NCBI RefSeq assembly: GCF_002237755.1
Contig: NZ_MWSJ01000008.1
Coordinates: 81,976 to 145,975 of the forward strand
Length of the DNA stretch: 64,000 bases
Reading direction: 5' to 3'
Origin: Lysinibacillus sp. KCTC 33748
GTDB taxonomy: Bacteria; Bacillota; Bacilli; Bacillales_A; Planococcaceae
Shown here: positions 37,435 through 46,107 of the stretch, one piece after another
Numbering within the stretch: position 1 is the first letter of the stretch
Layout of the letters: every line of letters begins with the position of its first letter
The notes under the pieces: generated by a model
Seen by the model: only the letters and a program-made list of their open reading frames with translations
Database searches by the model: none
Told to the model about the DNA's origin: nothing
Position numbers and translations under genes: made by a program

Positions 37435-37484
37435 CAATTAAGCATAGGCATAATTGTGTCCGTAACAGGCCGAAAGAAGTTAAA
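37435..37484. repeat. Dispersed structured repeat, copy C (minimal)
   Basis: Only about 50 bp: CAATTA..AGGCATAATTGTGTCCG fused to GGCCGAAAGAAGTTAAA. It keeps the left and right ends but lacks the body, like an internally deleted copy. It sits 10 bp upstream of the MFS promoter. Confidence 0.6.
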
Positions 37485-37493
37485 ACAAATCTT

Positions 37494-37524
37494 TTGACCC
37501 TATAGTTACTATAGGGTTTATTGT
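37494..37524 (+). promoter_or_regulatory. MerR-type promoter and operator of the MFS gene
   Basis: -35 TTGACC (37494-37499) and -10 TATTGT (37519-37524) are separated by 19 bp instead of 17. Inside the spacer is a perfect dyad: ACCCTATAGT, one T, ACTATAGGGT (37497-37517). The elongated spacer with a dyad between the hexamers is the hallmark of MerR-family activation. No merR gene is next to it. Confidence 0.7.
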
Positions 37525-37587
37525 ATTACGTGGAAATATTCTAGTAGATTTTGATTCATGTATCGTGAAAGATTGAAGGAGAACAAT

Positions 37588-38757
37588 ATGAATAAGAAAC
37601 AACTTTTAACCTTAAGTATTTTATTATCGAATTTATTCATTGCCTTTTTAGGTATTGGTTTAGTTATACCTGTGCTACCGACACTCATGAATGAGCTGAA
37701 AATTTCAGGCTCTGTCGTTGGCTATATGGTGGCCGCATTTGCTATCACTCAGCTTATCTTCTCACCGATTTCTGGTAAAATGGTGGATAACATTGGCCGT
37801 AAAATTATGATCGTTGCGGGTCTATTTATATTTGGTTTTTCAGAGCTATTATTTGGTCTTGGACGCTCAGTTGAAATACTCTTTATCTCACGTATGTTAG
37901 GCGGTATCAGTGCTGCTTTCATCATGCCTGCGGTAACTGCATATATCGCTGATATTACAACCTTGTCACAACGTCCAAAGGCTTTGGGTTATATGAGTGC
38001 AGCGATTAGTACCGGCTTCATTATCGGACCTGGTATCGGTGGATTTTTAGCCGAATTCGGAACGCGCATACCATTTTATGCTGCTGGTATACTCGGATTT
38101 TTAGCAGCGCTCTTGTCATTTATTTTACTAAAAGAACCGACACGTGCTGATGATGATGAACAGTCTGCACCATCAATTTTGGGCAGCATGAAGCGTATTT
38201 TTAGCCCACTATACCTTATTCCATTCGTGCTTATTTTCGTACTATCATTTGGTTTAGCTGCATTTGAATCGTTATTTAGTCTATTTGTAGATCATAAATT
38301 CGCATTTACACCTTCAGATATCGCGATTATTATTACGGGAAGCGGAGTAGTTGGGGCTCTTGCTCAGCTAATATTATTTGATTGGCTGACAAAGAAAATG
38401 GGCGAGATTAATCTTATCCGTTATTCACTCGTCCTATCTGCTGTTTTAACATTGGCTATGACATTTGTAAGCCACTATTTCGCAATATTATTTGTCACAT
38501 TCTTTATTTTCGTCGGCTTCGATTTAATTCGTCCTGCCGTTACCTCTTATTTATCTAAAATTGCTGGTAATGAACAAGGATTCGTTGGTGGCATGAACTC
38601 CATGTTTACAAGTCTCGGAAATATATTCGGTCCTATTTTAGGTGGGGTATTATTCGATATCAATTTGAACTATCCGTATTACTTTGCAACAATTGTTTTA
38701 ACACTCGGCGTTATCCTTGCTTTGTTCTGGAGAAAGCCAAAGCATATTGAAATATAA
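37588..38757 (+). CDS. MFS multidrug efflux transporter (NorA/Bmr-like)
   Basis: A 389-residue 12-TM major facilitator. It has the motif A region GKMVDNIGRKIMIVAG between TM2 and TM3 and the motif C-like GPGIGGFLAEFG in TM5, which is typical of drug:H+ antiporters. Closest in pattern to NorA/Bmr/Blt. GAAGGAG precedes ATG 37588; the frame starts earlier at 37558 but without support. Controlled by a MerR-type promoter, so induction by a drug-like ligand is likely. It is inserted between nusB and asp23. Confidence 0.88.
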   Translation: MNKKQLLTLSILLSNLFIAFLGIGLVIPVLPTLMNELKISGSVVGYMVAAFAITQLIFSPISGKMVDNIGRKIMIVAGLFIFGFSELLFGLGRSVEILFISRMLGGISAAFIMPAVTAYIADITTLSQRPKALGYMSAAISTGFIIGPGIGGFLAEFGTRIPFYAAGILGFLAALLSFILLKEPTRADDDEQSAPSILGSMKRIFSPLYLIPFVLIFVLSFGLAAFESLFSLFVDHKFAFTPSDIAIIITGSGVVGALAQLILFDWLTKKMGEINLIRYSLVLSAVLTLAMTFVSHYFAILFVTFFIFVGFDLIRPAVTSYLSKIAGNEQGFVGGMNSMFTSLGNIFGPILGGVLFDINLNYPYYFATIVLTLGVILALFWRKPKHIEI

Positions 38758-38805
38758 TAAAGTAGCTATACTTAATCACTGCTAAACAATTTCCGTAAAC
38801 AACGT

Positions 38806-38845
38806 AAAAAGAAGGATTGCCCTGTATAAGGCAACCCTTCTTTTT
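38806..38845. terminator. Bidirectional terminator
   Basis: GAAGGATTGCC-TGTATAA-GGCAACCCTTC with A- and T-runs on both sides, between the convergent MFS and Asp23 genes. Confidence 0.75.
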
Positions 38846-39254
38846 ATTCTTGTACAGCTACTTCTTCTTTTTCAAAGAGAATGCCAGTAATATGGACATT
38901 CACTTCAGCTGTTTCAAGTGCAGTCATATTAAAAATCGCTTGGCGAATTTGAGTTTGAACTTCCTTCGCCACTTTTGGGATTGTATAGCCGTATTTTACA
39001 GAGCAAAATACATCAATGGCAATCTCACCAGTTTCAGTAACACCCGATTTAATGCCTTTATTGTGAACTTTTTTACCGAAGCGTTCAACTACGCCCGTAG
39101 CAATATTACCGCGAGTTGCAGCAACCCCTTCTACCTCGTTCACTGCGATTCCAGCAACAACCTCGATTACTTCAGCTGCTACTTCAATTTTCCCAAGTTC
39201 TTCTTTACCAGAAGGCGTTGGTTGTACGAAAGATTGTCCTACTTTCTCTGCCAT
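38844..39254 (-). CDS. Asp23/Gls24 family protein (YqhY)
   Basis: A 136-residue Asp23-family protein: GKIEVAAEVIEVVAGIAVNEVEGV and VERFGKKVHNKGIKSGV. YqhY is encoded with accB/accC in many Firmicutes and has been linked to control of acetyl-CoA carboxylase. Here a block of small genes separates it from accC. The ATG at 39254 (AAAGGATGA upstream) is chosen over 39290. Confidence 0.9.
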   Translation of the reverse strand: MAEKVGQSFVQPTPSGKEELGKIEVAAEVIEVVAGIAVNEVEGVAATRGNIATGVVERFGKKVHNKGIKSGVTETGEIAIDVFCSVKYGYTIPKVAKEVQTQIRQAIFNMTALETAEVNVHITGILFEKEEVAVQE

Positions 39255-39425
39255 ACAAATATCATCCTTTCCCTTACACATCACAAACAAATGCTGTACT
39301 TACGCTTATTATACTATAAAAAGGAAGGTTTGGCTTCGTAAAGACGCTTTAATTTATTTGGATCTGGTTTATGTCGATAAATTCAAGAAGTTAGGCGTTA
39401 AATCAAATAACCTCTCAATAAAAAC

Positions 39426-39458
39426 AAAAAGCGAAGATATCTATGAAGATTTCTTCGC
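39426..39458 (-). terminator. Terminator after small membrane protein gene
   Basis: On the minus strand GCGAAGA..TCTTCGC is followed by TTTTTGTTTTT. Confidence 0.65.
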
Positions 39459-39469
39459 CATCTTATATA

Positions 39470-39670
39470 TTATTTGCGTTTCTTTTTAGAATAAATCACA
39501 AACCAGACAAAGTATAAGATTGTAACTAGTGATAAACCTAATGAAACAAATCTACTTTGCTCATTAGGCAAAACAATATTAAGGACAATAGTTAAAATAA
39601 TTGCTGGTAGCATCGTACAAAACCAAACTCGTACTGCTTTATTTTTAAATGAAAGTTCAAATCCCTCCAT
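39470..39670 (-). CDS. Small hypothetical membrane protein
   Basis: A 66-residue protein with two transmembrane segments (about 15-34 and 40-60) and a basic tail KKKRK. GGGTGATT precedes ATG. No family recognised. Confidence 0.55.
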   Translation of the reverse strand: MEGFELSFKNKAVRVWFCTMLPAIILTIVLNIVLPNEQSRFVSLGLSLVTILYFVWFVIYSKKKRK

Positions 39671-39740
39671 ACAATCACCCTATTCATTATTTGTAAACGG
39701 CTCTTTATGTGAGATGGCTATTGAAAAGTCATTAATCGCC

Positions 39741-40118
39741 TTATTTTATCCCTGTTACATTATCAATAGGGGTAGATTTACCATTGATGTGAATATCAAT
39801 CGTATCAAGGTCCGGATCTAACGTTAATTTATAAACATGTTGTTTTATTGCATTATCCTGTTGATTCGTAACATCTAACTTTATTATTAATGTATCACCT
39901 TGCGTTTCAATGTCTGATGTAACTGTGCCTTTTGACCGAAAAACCACATAAGAAATATCCTTATCTACTACATTGATTTTTTGAAGTGTATATTTTTCAT
40001 CTATTACCTTTTGCACTTTATCTGGAACTATCTCAATTTCACTAATACTTAACGTCGATGAATTACATGCTGTTAAAATTAACATTGTCAAAAGCACTAA
40101 AAATAACAATTTTTTCAA
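39741..40118 (-). CDS. Putative lipoprotein
   Basis: A roughly 125-residue lipoprotein with lipobox LTAC and a beta-rich mature domain. The start is uncertain: a TTG at 40118 has GGGTGGGTG 8 nt upstream, a GTG at 40133 has the ribosome-binding site too close. No family recognised. About 70 bp upstream of the small membrane-protein gene. Confidence 0.6.
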   Translation of the reverse strand: MKKLLFLVLLTMLILTACNSSTLSISEIEIVPDKVQKVIDEKYTLQKINVVDKDISYVVFRSKGTVTSDIETQGDTLIIKLDVTNQQDNAIKQHVYKLTLDPDLDTIDIHINGKSTPIDNVTGIK

Positions 40119-40133
40119 TACTTTTTCACCCAC

Positions 40134-40466
40134 CCTTCAAATACCTGAAAATTCAATCTACAAGATATTGTAACATAGAAAATCATGGATTGGTGAAGGA
40201 AAGGGAATTGCTCAACAAATGAAATTGACTGCAGAAGTAATCTAAGCACAAAAAGCCATCAACTTTACCATAACGCTAATTAATTTCAGACAAGTAAAAA
40301 ACCCCCTGACAGTAAAGTCAGAAGGTTTAAGTTATGGCACTATTAAATAAGCAGATCTATAATCGACTTACATTTATTAAACACCCAAATAGTTGAATAA
40401 GCGAGAGTCTACATGTCCACGCTTCTCCCTTGATTAACTTATATCAATTATCGTGAATATGTAGCG
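40134..40466. other. Intergenic region
   Basis: No gene. Near 40180-40247 a plus-strand remnant reads WIGEGKGIAQQMKLTAEVI then stop, like the last helix of a GNAT acetyltransferase, but is too short to call. An imperfect CTGAC..GTCAG hairpin lies at 40305-40330. Confidence 0.35.
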
Positions 40467-40628
40467 TTACTGTCTCTTTTCAACAAATAACAAAATTAGT
40501 GTTGCAAATGGACCTAATACAAGAGAAAGTAAAAACCAATTTAACCCTGTTCTATTCTTCCCTTGTGCAAGTGCAGCATTTATCAACGCCAATGTACCCC
40601 AACCGACGAAATATTCGTTATTCATCAT
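40467..40628 (-). CDS. Small hypothetical membrane protein
   Basis: A 53-residue hydrophobic protein (MMNNEYFVGWGTLALINAAL start) with one or two membrane segments. GGGGG lies 4 nt before the ATG pair at 40625-40628. The frame continues upstream to 40667 without support. No family recognised. Confidence 0.5.
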   Translation of the reverse strand: MMNNEYFVGWGTLALINAALAQGKNRTGLNWFLLSLVLGPFATLILLFVEKRQ

Positions 40629-40939
40629 CTGCCCCCTATCTCTTTTAACAACACCGATAGTGTACATTTCTCCATAAATTTAATTATAACATATCCAAAT
40701 GATGTGCTTCTAAAAGGGGTCGAAACTCTTAAGCTCTGATACCGAAGAATGCCGGAAATAAAAAATACCCACCCCATTTGAGATAAATACTTCTTATTTT
40801 TTTCTACTCCCATTTCAAAGCACATCTACCACAATACTTTCCCATGATAGCATCTTCCTCTTTAAACATACCCCCAAAACTTGGTAGCTGTATACATCCT
40901 CTAAATCAAAAACTGTACGCTGACCTTTTCTAGCCAAAT

Positions 40940-40976
40940 AAAAAACCTCCTAACTAATAAAAGTTAGAAGGTATTT
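40940..40976 (-). terminator. accBC terminator
   Basis: CCTCCTAACT-AATAA-AAGTTAGAAGG with T-run on the minus strand, about 50 bp after accC. Confidence 0.7.
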
Positions 40977-41023
40977 TTATTGGATATTTGGAATGTGTTC
41001 TATTCCTTAAATCCACAAATCAA

Positions 41024-42382
41024 TTACTTGCTTGTCCCCAATACATCATTCTCTTCAAGGAACTTCGTATTGAATTGTGCTGATTTGAAAACATCATTGT
41101 TCATCAATGCTTGGTGGAATGGAATTGTTGTATTGATCCCAGGACCAGATACTTCGAATTCGCTAAGTGCACGATTCATTTTCGCAATCGCTTCTTCACG
41201 TGTATTTGCATGAACAATTAGTTTTGCAACCATAGAATCATAATATGGCGGGATTGTATAACCAGCATAAACTGCAGAGTCAATACGTACACCATAGCCA
41301 CCTGGAGTTACATAAGTATCTACTGTACCAGCTGATGGCATGAAGTTTTTATAAGCATTTTCTGCGTTAATACGGCATTCAATTGCCCATCCATTTAATT
41401 GAATATCATCTTGAGTGAAAGGAAGTTTTTCACCAGATGCAATTTTTAATTGTTGTTGCACAAGATCAACACCAGAAATCATTTCTGTTACTGGGTGTTC
41501 GACTTGGATACGAGTATTCATTTCCATGAAGTAGAATTTATCTTCTCTATAGTCATAAATAAACTCGATTGTTCCAGCACCTTCATAGTTACAAGCTTGT
41601 GCAGCTTTAACAGCAGCCGCACCCATCTCAGCACGACGCTCTGAAGATAGTGCTGGAGACGGAGCTTCCTCAACTAATTTCTGCATACGACGTTGAACTG
41701 TACAGTCACGTTCACCTAAATGTACAACGTTACCATAGCCATCCGCTAATACTTGGATTTCACAGTGACGGAAGTACTCGATGAATTTTTCTAAATATAC
41801 GCCAGGGTTACCGAATGCTGCAGCAGCCTCTTTTTGCGTAATTTCAATGCCTTTTATAAGGTCTTCTTCTGTACGTGCTACACGGATACCTTTACCGCCA
41901 CCACCAGCAGTTGCTTTGATGATAACTGGGTACCCAATTTTAGCAGCCCATTCTTTACCTGTTTCGATATCTGGAACAATACCAGTACCCGGAACAAGTG
42001 GAACATCTGCTGCTTCCATTGTTGTACGTGCAACATCTTTAATACCCATAATTTTAATTGAATCTGATGAAGGTCCAATGAATTTAATGCCTGCGTTTTC
42101 ACAAGCTTCAGCGAAGTCAGCGTTTTCAGATACGAAACCGTAACCTGGATGGATACCGTCTGCACCTGTTTTTTCTGCTACGCTCAGTAAAGCTGGGAAG
42201 CTAAGATATGAATCCTTTGATAACTTTGGTCCGATGCAATATGCTTCGTCTGCTAATTTCACATGTAATGCGTCTGCGTCTGCTTCTGAATATACGGCAA
42301 CAGATTGAATGCCTAACTCTTTACAAGCACGAATGATACGCACAGCGATTTCGCCGCGGTTTGCAATTAAAACTTTTTTCAT
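41024..42382 (-). CDS. accC: Acetyl-CoA carboxylase biotin carboxylase subunit
   Basis: A 452-residue ATP-grasp enzyme carboxylating the biotin of AccB, first step of fatty acid synthesis. N-terminal [23 protein letters not shown] loop [14 protein letters not shown], catalytic [19 protein letters not shown]. 13 bp downstream of accB, single transcript. Confidence 0.97.
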   Translation of the reverse strand: MKKVLIANRGEIAVRIIRACKELGIQSVAVYSEADADALHVKLADEAYCIGPKLSKDSYLSFPALLSVAEKTGADGIHPGYGFVSENADFAEACENAGIKFIGPSSDSIKIMGIKDVARTTMEAADVPLVPGTGIVPDIETGKEWAAKIGYPVIIKATAGGGGKGIRVARTEEDLIKGIEITQKEAAAAFGNPGVYLEKFIEYFRHCEIQVLADGYGNVVHLGERDCTVQRRMQKLVEEAPSPALSSERRAEMGAAAVKAAQACNYEGAGTIEFIYDYREDKFYFMEMNTRIQVEHPVTEMISGVDLVQQQLKIASGEKLPFTQDDIQLNGWAIECRINAENAYKNFMPSAGTVDTYVTPGGYGVRIDSAVYAGYTIPPYYDSMVAKLIVHANTREEAIAKMNRALSEFEVSGPGINTTIPFHQALMNNDVFKSAQFNTKFLEENDVLGTSK

Positions 42383-42395
42383 AGTTGTGCACTCC

Positions 42396-42902
42396 TTACT
42401 CAGCTTTTACAAGGAATAATGGTTGTCCGTATTCTACTAATTCACCGTCTTTAACAAGTACTTCAACGATTTCCCCTTGAACTTCTGCTTCAATTTCGTT
42501 GAAAAGTTTCATAGCTTCTACGATACATACGATTGTTTCATTACCAACTTTGTCCCCCACTTTAACGTAAGCTGGTGAATCTGGGTTTGGAGATTGATAA
42601 AAAGTACCGACCATCGGAGATACAATTTTATGTAACGATGGGTCGTTATTTACTGGTGCTGCAGCTGGTGCTTCTTCAGCTTTTGCTGGAGCAGGAGTAG
42701 CTGGTGCTACAGGAGCCGCTGCTGGTGCAGATTGTTGTACAACAGGTGCCACTACTTCTTTTTTAGGTGCTACAGTTTCAGTAACAACAACAACATTCTT
42801 TTTTAATTTAACTTTTGCCCCATCTGCTTCATAAACGAACTCGTCAATTGAAGAAGAATCTACCAATTTAATGATTTCACGAATTTCTTGAATTTTGAAC
42901 AT
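42396..42902 (-). CDS. accB: Acetyl-CoA carboxylase biotin carboxyl carrier protein
   Basis: A 168-residue carrier: N-terminal helical domain, a flexible Ala/Pro-rich linker (about 50-85), then the biotinyl domain with EAMK (Lys132 biotinylated) and the thumb-like [16 protein letters not shown]. Normal length. Confidence 0.96.
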   Translation of the reverse strand: MFKIQEIREIIKLVDSSSIDEFVYEADGAKVKLKKNVVVVTETVAPKKEVVAPVVQQSAPAAAPVAPATPAPAKAEEAPAAAPVNNDPSLHKIVSPMVGTFYQSPNPDSPAYVKVGDKVGNETIVCIVEAMKLFNEIEAEVQGEIVEVLVKDGELVEYGQPLFLVKAE

Positions 42903-43006
42903 TTTCCTAACTCTCCTTATGAAATAAAATCTACTACAAGCACTATTCTATATTTTTTTCGAACAATTTGAAATACTTTAATGCAAATTAAGTAAATATG
43001 AACAAA

Positions 43007-43041
43007 ACAAAAGGCTTTCTTTTACTAAACGAAAGCCTTTT
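43007..43041 (-). terminator. spoIIIA operon terminator
   Basis: AAAAGGCTTTC-TTTTACTAAAC-GAAAGCCTTTT downstream of spoIIIAH. Confidence 0.75.
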
Positions 43042-43104
43042 CATGATACTGATATATAACAACGATTTCAAATAAACAGAATATTAGTATTTTTCTTGTT
43101 ATTT

Positions 43105-43665
43105 TTAATTGTTACTATTTGCACTGAATTTTACTAGGACGTCATTCGCGCCTTCCATTTCTGTTCTCACTAAATAAATAATTTCATTCGCTTGAGCTTT
43201 TGATAGCTCCTCCGCCATAACAGTTACCTGTACTTTATCACCGTCTGCTCGTACAAATGCATCGGAGTATCCTAAAGATTTAATAAGCATTTCTAACATT
43301 GCTTCAGAGGATTCTTGTTTTATAAGGCTATCCATCTCATTATAAGCTTTACTTTTATCTTCTGCTGAATAATCTTGTGAACCGATTTTCTGCTCTAATT
43401 GCGAACGAAGCTGGCTTCTTTCATCACTAACTTGCATGCGCATCTCTTCAAATAAATGGCTTGGAGAAGATACTTCCTTCGTCTCTCCCTCTTTCGTTGC
43501 TTCTTGATCAGTCACACCTGATACTGCAGTTTGCTGTAATGCGTCATCTGTGAAAATAGTTAGTCCATTAAATTGTTTTGCTGGATCAACCAAATAATAC
43601 ACTGAAATAACCGCTACTAGACTTAATAATGTCATAAACCAAACTGTTCTTCTACGTACGCGCAT
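43105..43665 (-). CDS. spoIIIAH: Stage III sporulation protein SpoIIIAH
   Basis: A 186-residue forespore-engulfment channel protein made in the mother cell: N-terminal TM (about 8-26), then an extracellular domain with the ring-forming fold at 110-186 (LIKSLGYSDAFVRADGDKVQVTV). Its partner SpoIIQ binds this domain across the engulfment septum. Slightly shorter than the 218-residue B. subtilis protein. Confidence 0.92.
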   Translation of the reverse strand: MRVRRRTVWFMTLLSLVAVISVYYLVDPAKQFNGLTIFTDDALQQTAVSGVTDQEATKEGETKEVSSPSHLFEEMRMQVSDERSQLRSQLEQKIGSQDYSAEDKSKAYNEMDSLIKQESSEAMLEMLIKSLGYSDAFVRADGDKVQVTVMAEELSKAQANEIIYLVRTEMEGANDVLVKFSANSNN

Positions 43666-44085
43666 TTACTTTTCCTCCTTATTTTCCATTGGAACGATAA
43701 TAATTCGATGAATCGGTAATTGCATTACTTGACTAACAACCGCACGAATTTCATTTTTAACAAAGATATCTGATGCTCCTTTTGAAACAATTAGTATCCC
43801 TGTTACTTCTTTCGTGCCTTGTTCAGTTCCTCGAAAATATTGACTGAAAAGTTGATTGTCATCCTTCTCATCTGTCATATCTCCGTAATAAAAATAGACT
43901 TTTACCTCCCCAACACCTTTCATAGCCTTCAATGTCTGTTCAAGTTTTTCTTCATTGGTTTTCGGTGATACTTGCCCATTCGTTGTATTCGTTTGATACA
44001 TTGGTAAAATGATGAAAATTCCCACGGAGGCAGCGATCAGCATTAAGACTAAAAATGACGTTGTTTTTTTTGGTTTCTTTTCCAC
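43666..44085 (-). CDS. spoIIIAG: Stage III sporulation protein SpoIIIAG
   Basis: A ring-forming channel protein: one TM (FLVLMLIAASVGIFIILPMY) and a C-terminal YscJ/FliF-like domain (MKGVGEVKVYFYYG .. TGILIVSKGASDIFVKNEIR). The start is uncertain: AGGAGG lies upstream of an in-frame GTG at 44085 with long spacing; a TTG at 44127 without ribosome-binding site would add 14 residues. At about 140-153 residues it is clearly shorter than the B. subtilis protein (229). Confidence 0.88.
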   Translation of the reverse strand: MEKKPKKTTSFLVLMLIAASVGIFIILPMYQTNTTNGQVSPKTNEEKLEQTLKAMKGVGEVKVYFYYGDMTDEKDDNQLFSQYFRGTEQGTKEVTGILIVSKGASDIFVKNEIRAVVSQVMQLPIHRIIIVPMENKEEK

Positions 44086-44149
44086 ATCACTTGTACATTG
44101 CCTCCTTTCATCTCTTCTCTTTTTCAAGTGTATGTACGCTTGTTTCCTC

Positions 44150-44293
44150 CTATGAATTGATAAATGGAATCTTTAATAGCAATTGCAAAAATACTAACGT
44201 AATGACAAGCTTTGTAAGTAAAATTATTTCTTTATCATCTGTTAGAAACACGAATATCTGACAGATAAAGAGAATTGCTAATAAAAGAATCAA
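44150..44293 (-). CDS. spoIIIAF: Minimal SpoIIIAF-like membrane protein
   Basis: A 47-residue protein starting at TTG behind GGAGGGAGA, immediately after spoIIIAE. Two transmembrane helices (ILLLAILFICQIFVFL and LLTKLVITLVFLQLLLKIPF) correspond to the membrane part of SpoIIIAF; the cytoplasmic domain of about 140 residues found in B. subtilis is absent, and only 22 bp separate it from the spoIIIAG frame. Assignment rests on position and topology. Confidence 0.6.
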   Translation of the reverse strand: MILLLAILFICQIFVFLTDDKEIILLTKLVITLVFLQLLLKIPFINS

Positions 44294-44294
44294 T

Positions 44295-45206
44295 TTATCT
44301 CCCTCCAGCCATAACTTGCACAAAAACAATGAGGAATAAACAAGAAAACATAAACGAAAAAGCAATTAGAAATGATACAGCACATAATGTAAATAGAGAT
44401 TTACTAACATGATCTAGAAGTCTACAAATATCATCAAAGGCGATTGGCTCTAAAATAGCAGCTAACATTTTCAACGAATAGGCAGCAACAACAAGCTGCA
44501 CTGTAGGAATGAACGACACGGTAATAACCGCTATAAACGCAGTAATACTACTAATAGAAGAAGCAAATTGTGTCATATGCTGGAACATTGAAAAACTATC
44601 TACTATAAAGGAACCGACAACTGGAATATTTTCCTCTATTAATTTTTTCACAGGCTCTGCAACAGCTGCGTTGACACTAAAAGCAGCAACACCACTCGCC
44701 GACATTAAAATGATGTAACAAATAACTGATGCAGAGACGATACTCATAATGGTAAAACGAATCAATTCAGCAATTCTCGTAAACGAAATTTCTTTAACGA
44801 TGACACTGCAAACATCAAAAACAATGGCAAGAAGCACTCCCGGAATAAGCCATTTACTACTAATAATCGTTAATACTTGTACAAAAAAAAGTAAAAAAGG
44901 CTGCCAAGAAGCAATCGCTGTAATGCTGCTTGATAAAAGAAAACTTGAAGTAAGAATGGGATAAAATGCAGTAAAAATATGAGCAAGTCCCTTTGCGATA
45001 TCGTCTATTAAATTAAATGAATTCACAACGACAGGTCCTATTGTTGCAAGGACTATAAGAAAAAAAAGTATCCTTGTCCCTTTTTCAAATTCTGGTAAAA
45101 TCATATTGATAATCAAAATAATAATGACATAGCCACATAAAATAAGCGTCATCTTCAGCAATAGAAAGAATGGATCAATTAAAAACGAAAATATTTGCTC
45201 TAGCAA
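44295..45206 (-). CDS. spoIIIAE: Stage III sporulation protein SpoIIIAE
   Basis: A 303-residue polytopic membrane protein with multiple TM helices and the conserved region GSFIVDSFSMFQHMTQFASS. It is part of the SpoIIIA-SpoIIQ feeding-tube channel. The B. subtilis protein is about 399 residues with an N-terminal signal and extracellular region that is missing here. Confidence 0.9.
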   Translation of the reverse strand: MLEQIFSFLIDPFFLLLKMTLILCGYVIIILIINMILPEFEKGTRILFFLIVLATIGPVVVNSFNLIDDIAKGLAHIFTAFYPILTSSFLLSSSITAIASWQPFLLFFVQVLTIISSKWLIPGVLLAIVFDVCSVIVKEISFTRIAELIRFTIMSIVSASVICYIILMSASGVAAFSVNAAVAEPVKKLIEENIPVVGSFIVDSFSMFQHMTQFASSISSITAFIAVITVSFIPTVQLVVAAYSLKMLAAILEPIAFDDICRLLDHVSKSLFTLCAVSFLIAFSFMFSCLFLIVFVQVMAGGR

Positions 45207-45218
45207 TGTCTTCGCCCC

Positions 45219-45596
45219 TTAGTTTAGCCGTTGTAAAATGGCCGACACCTCCTGTAAAACAGCCAAAAACTCCTTAAACCAGTACAACAAAATAACAATT
45301 TTGACGCCATCATAGACGATGTGCCCGAGTACTTTATAGTTTTGTTCTACCAGTAACATCGACACCCATTGCCCGATATAAAAAAGGCTAGCACTTACCA
45401 CAATGGCTTTTGCATAAGGCAAAAATGCTAATGTCTCAAGTAATTGCTTGATGAATGGCAATAAGAGTGTCGAAAACAACATACCGAAAAGCAAAAACGA
45501 AAACATTACACTAATTAGCGCATGGAGTGGCTGTATGACTTCTTTTATAAGCAATAATAAAAGCAGCATGACAACAGCAACGATGACAATTTCCAT
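45219..45596 (-). CDS. spoIIIAD: Stage III sporulation protein SpoIIIAD
   Basis: A 125-residue four-helix membrane protein (EIVIVAVVMLLLLLLIKEVI start). Position between AC and AE and size near the 133-residue B. subtilis protein support the call. Confidence 0.88.
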   Translation of the reverse strand: MEIVIVAVVMLLLLLLIKEVIQPLHALISVMFSFLLFGMLFSTLLLPFIKQLLETLAFLPYAKAIVVSASLFYIGQWVSMLLVEQNYKVLGHIVYDGVKIVILLYWFKEFLAVLQEVSAILQRLN

Positions 45597-45600
45597 TTAC

Positions 45601-45810
45601 CTACCCTGATGAGGTCAGCCATTGAAAGAATGTGAGGATCTCATTAAAAAATAGACGTAAAAATCGCAGTAATTCCGCTGTCATATATAAATAGGCAATG
45701 AAAAATAGGAAAAATGAAAATTCTTTCTTTCCTGTTTGATCAAAGAAGACATGAAGAAGCGCAACTACTAGTCCCACTCCAGCGACTCTTAATACGTCTT
45801 GTAATTCCAT
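45601..45810 (-). CDS. spoIIIAC: Stage III sporulation protein SpoIIIAC
   Basis: A 69-residue two-helix membrane protein with AGVGLVVALLHVFFDQTGKK, matching SpoIIIAC (68 residues). GAGGGGGC precedes the ATG at 45810. It is the first gene of the operon here: spoIIIAA and spoIIIAB, normally upstream, are not present, and a terminator and a dispersed repeat lie directly upstream. Confidence 0.9.
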   Translation of the reverse strand: MELQDVLRVAGVGLVVALLHVFFDQTGKKEFSFFLFFIAYLYMTAELLRFLRLFFNEILTFFQWLTSSG

Positions 45811-45852
45811 TTCATACGCCCCCTCGTGTACAGCAATATATGTCGCTACCAC

Positions 45853-45884
45853 ACAAAAAAGACCTCCATACTTACGTATAGAGA
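45853..45884 (-). terminator. Terminator between nitronate monooxygenase and spoIIIAC
   Basis: On the minus strand CTCTATAC-GTAA-GTATGGAG is followed by GTCTTTTTT. It isolates spoIIIAC from the upstream gene, so the spoIIIA promoter must lie within the ~45 bp between this T-run and the spoIIIAC start. Confidence 0.65.
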
Positions 45885-45901
45885 TCTTAGTATTTTTATG
45901 A

Positions 45902-46107
45902 AATTAATGACGCCTCGGCATCATTGCGTTCGGGGTCGGCTTTGCGCAGCCCAACGCCCCCTTCTTGCTTGCGTAACGCCGGGAGCTGAACTTCTTTCAG
46001 TGGATGTTAGACACCTTGCATTTGCTACCACCTATAGTTTCGCTACGAAAACAATTGTAGCTGACGCCTCGCTTTCACTACGAAAACAATTGCTGAAAGA
46101 AGTTAAA
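45902..46107. repeat. Dispersed structured repeat, copy D
   Basis: Left end AATGACGCC-TC-GGCATCATT then GCGTTCGGGGTCGGCTTTGCGC; right end ACAATTGCTGAAAGAAGTTAAA. The interior has two related ~35-bp units with CGCTACGAAAACAATTGTAG. The right end supplies the stop codon and last residues of the neighbouring nitronate monooxygenase. It occupies the place of spoIIIAA/spoIIIAB. Confidence 0.7.
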
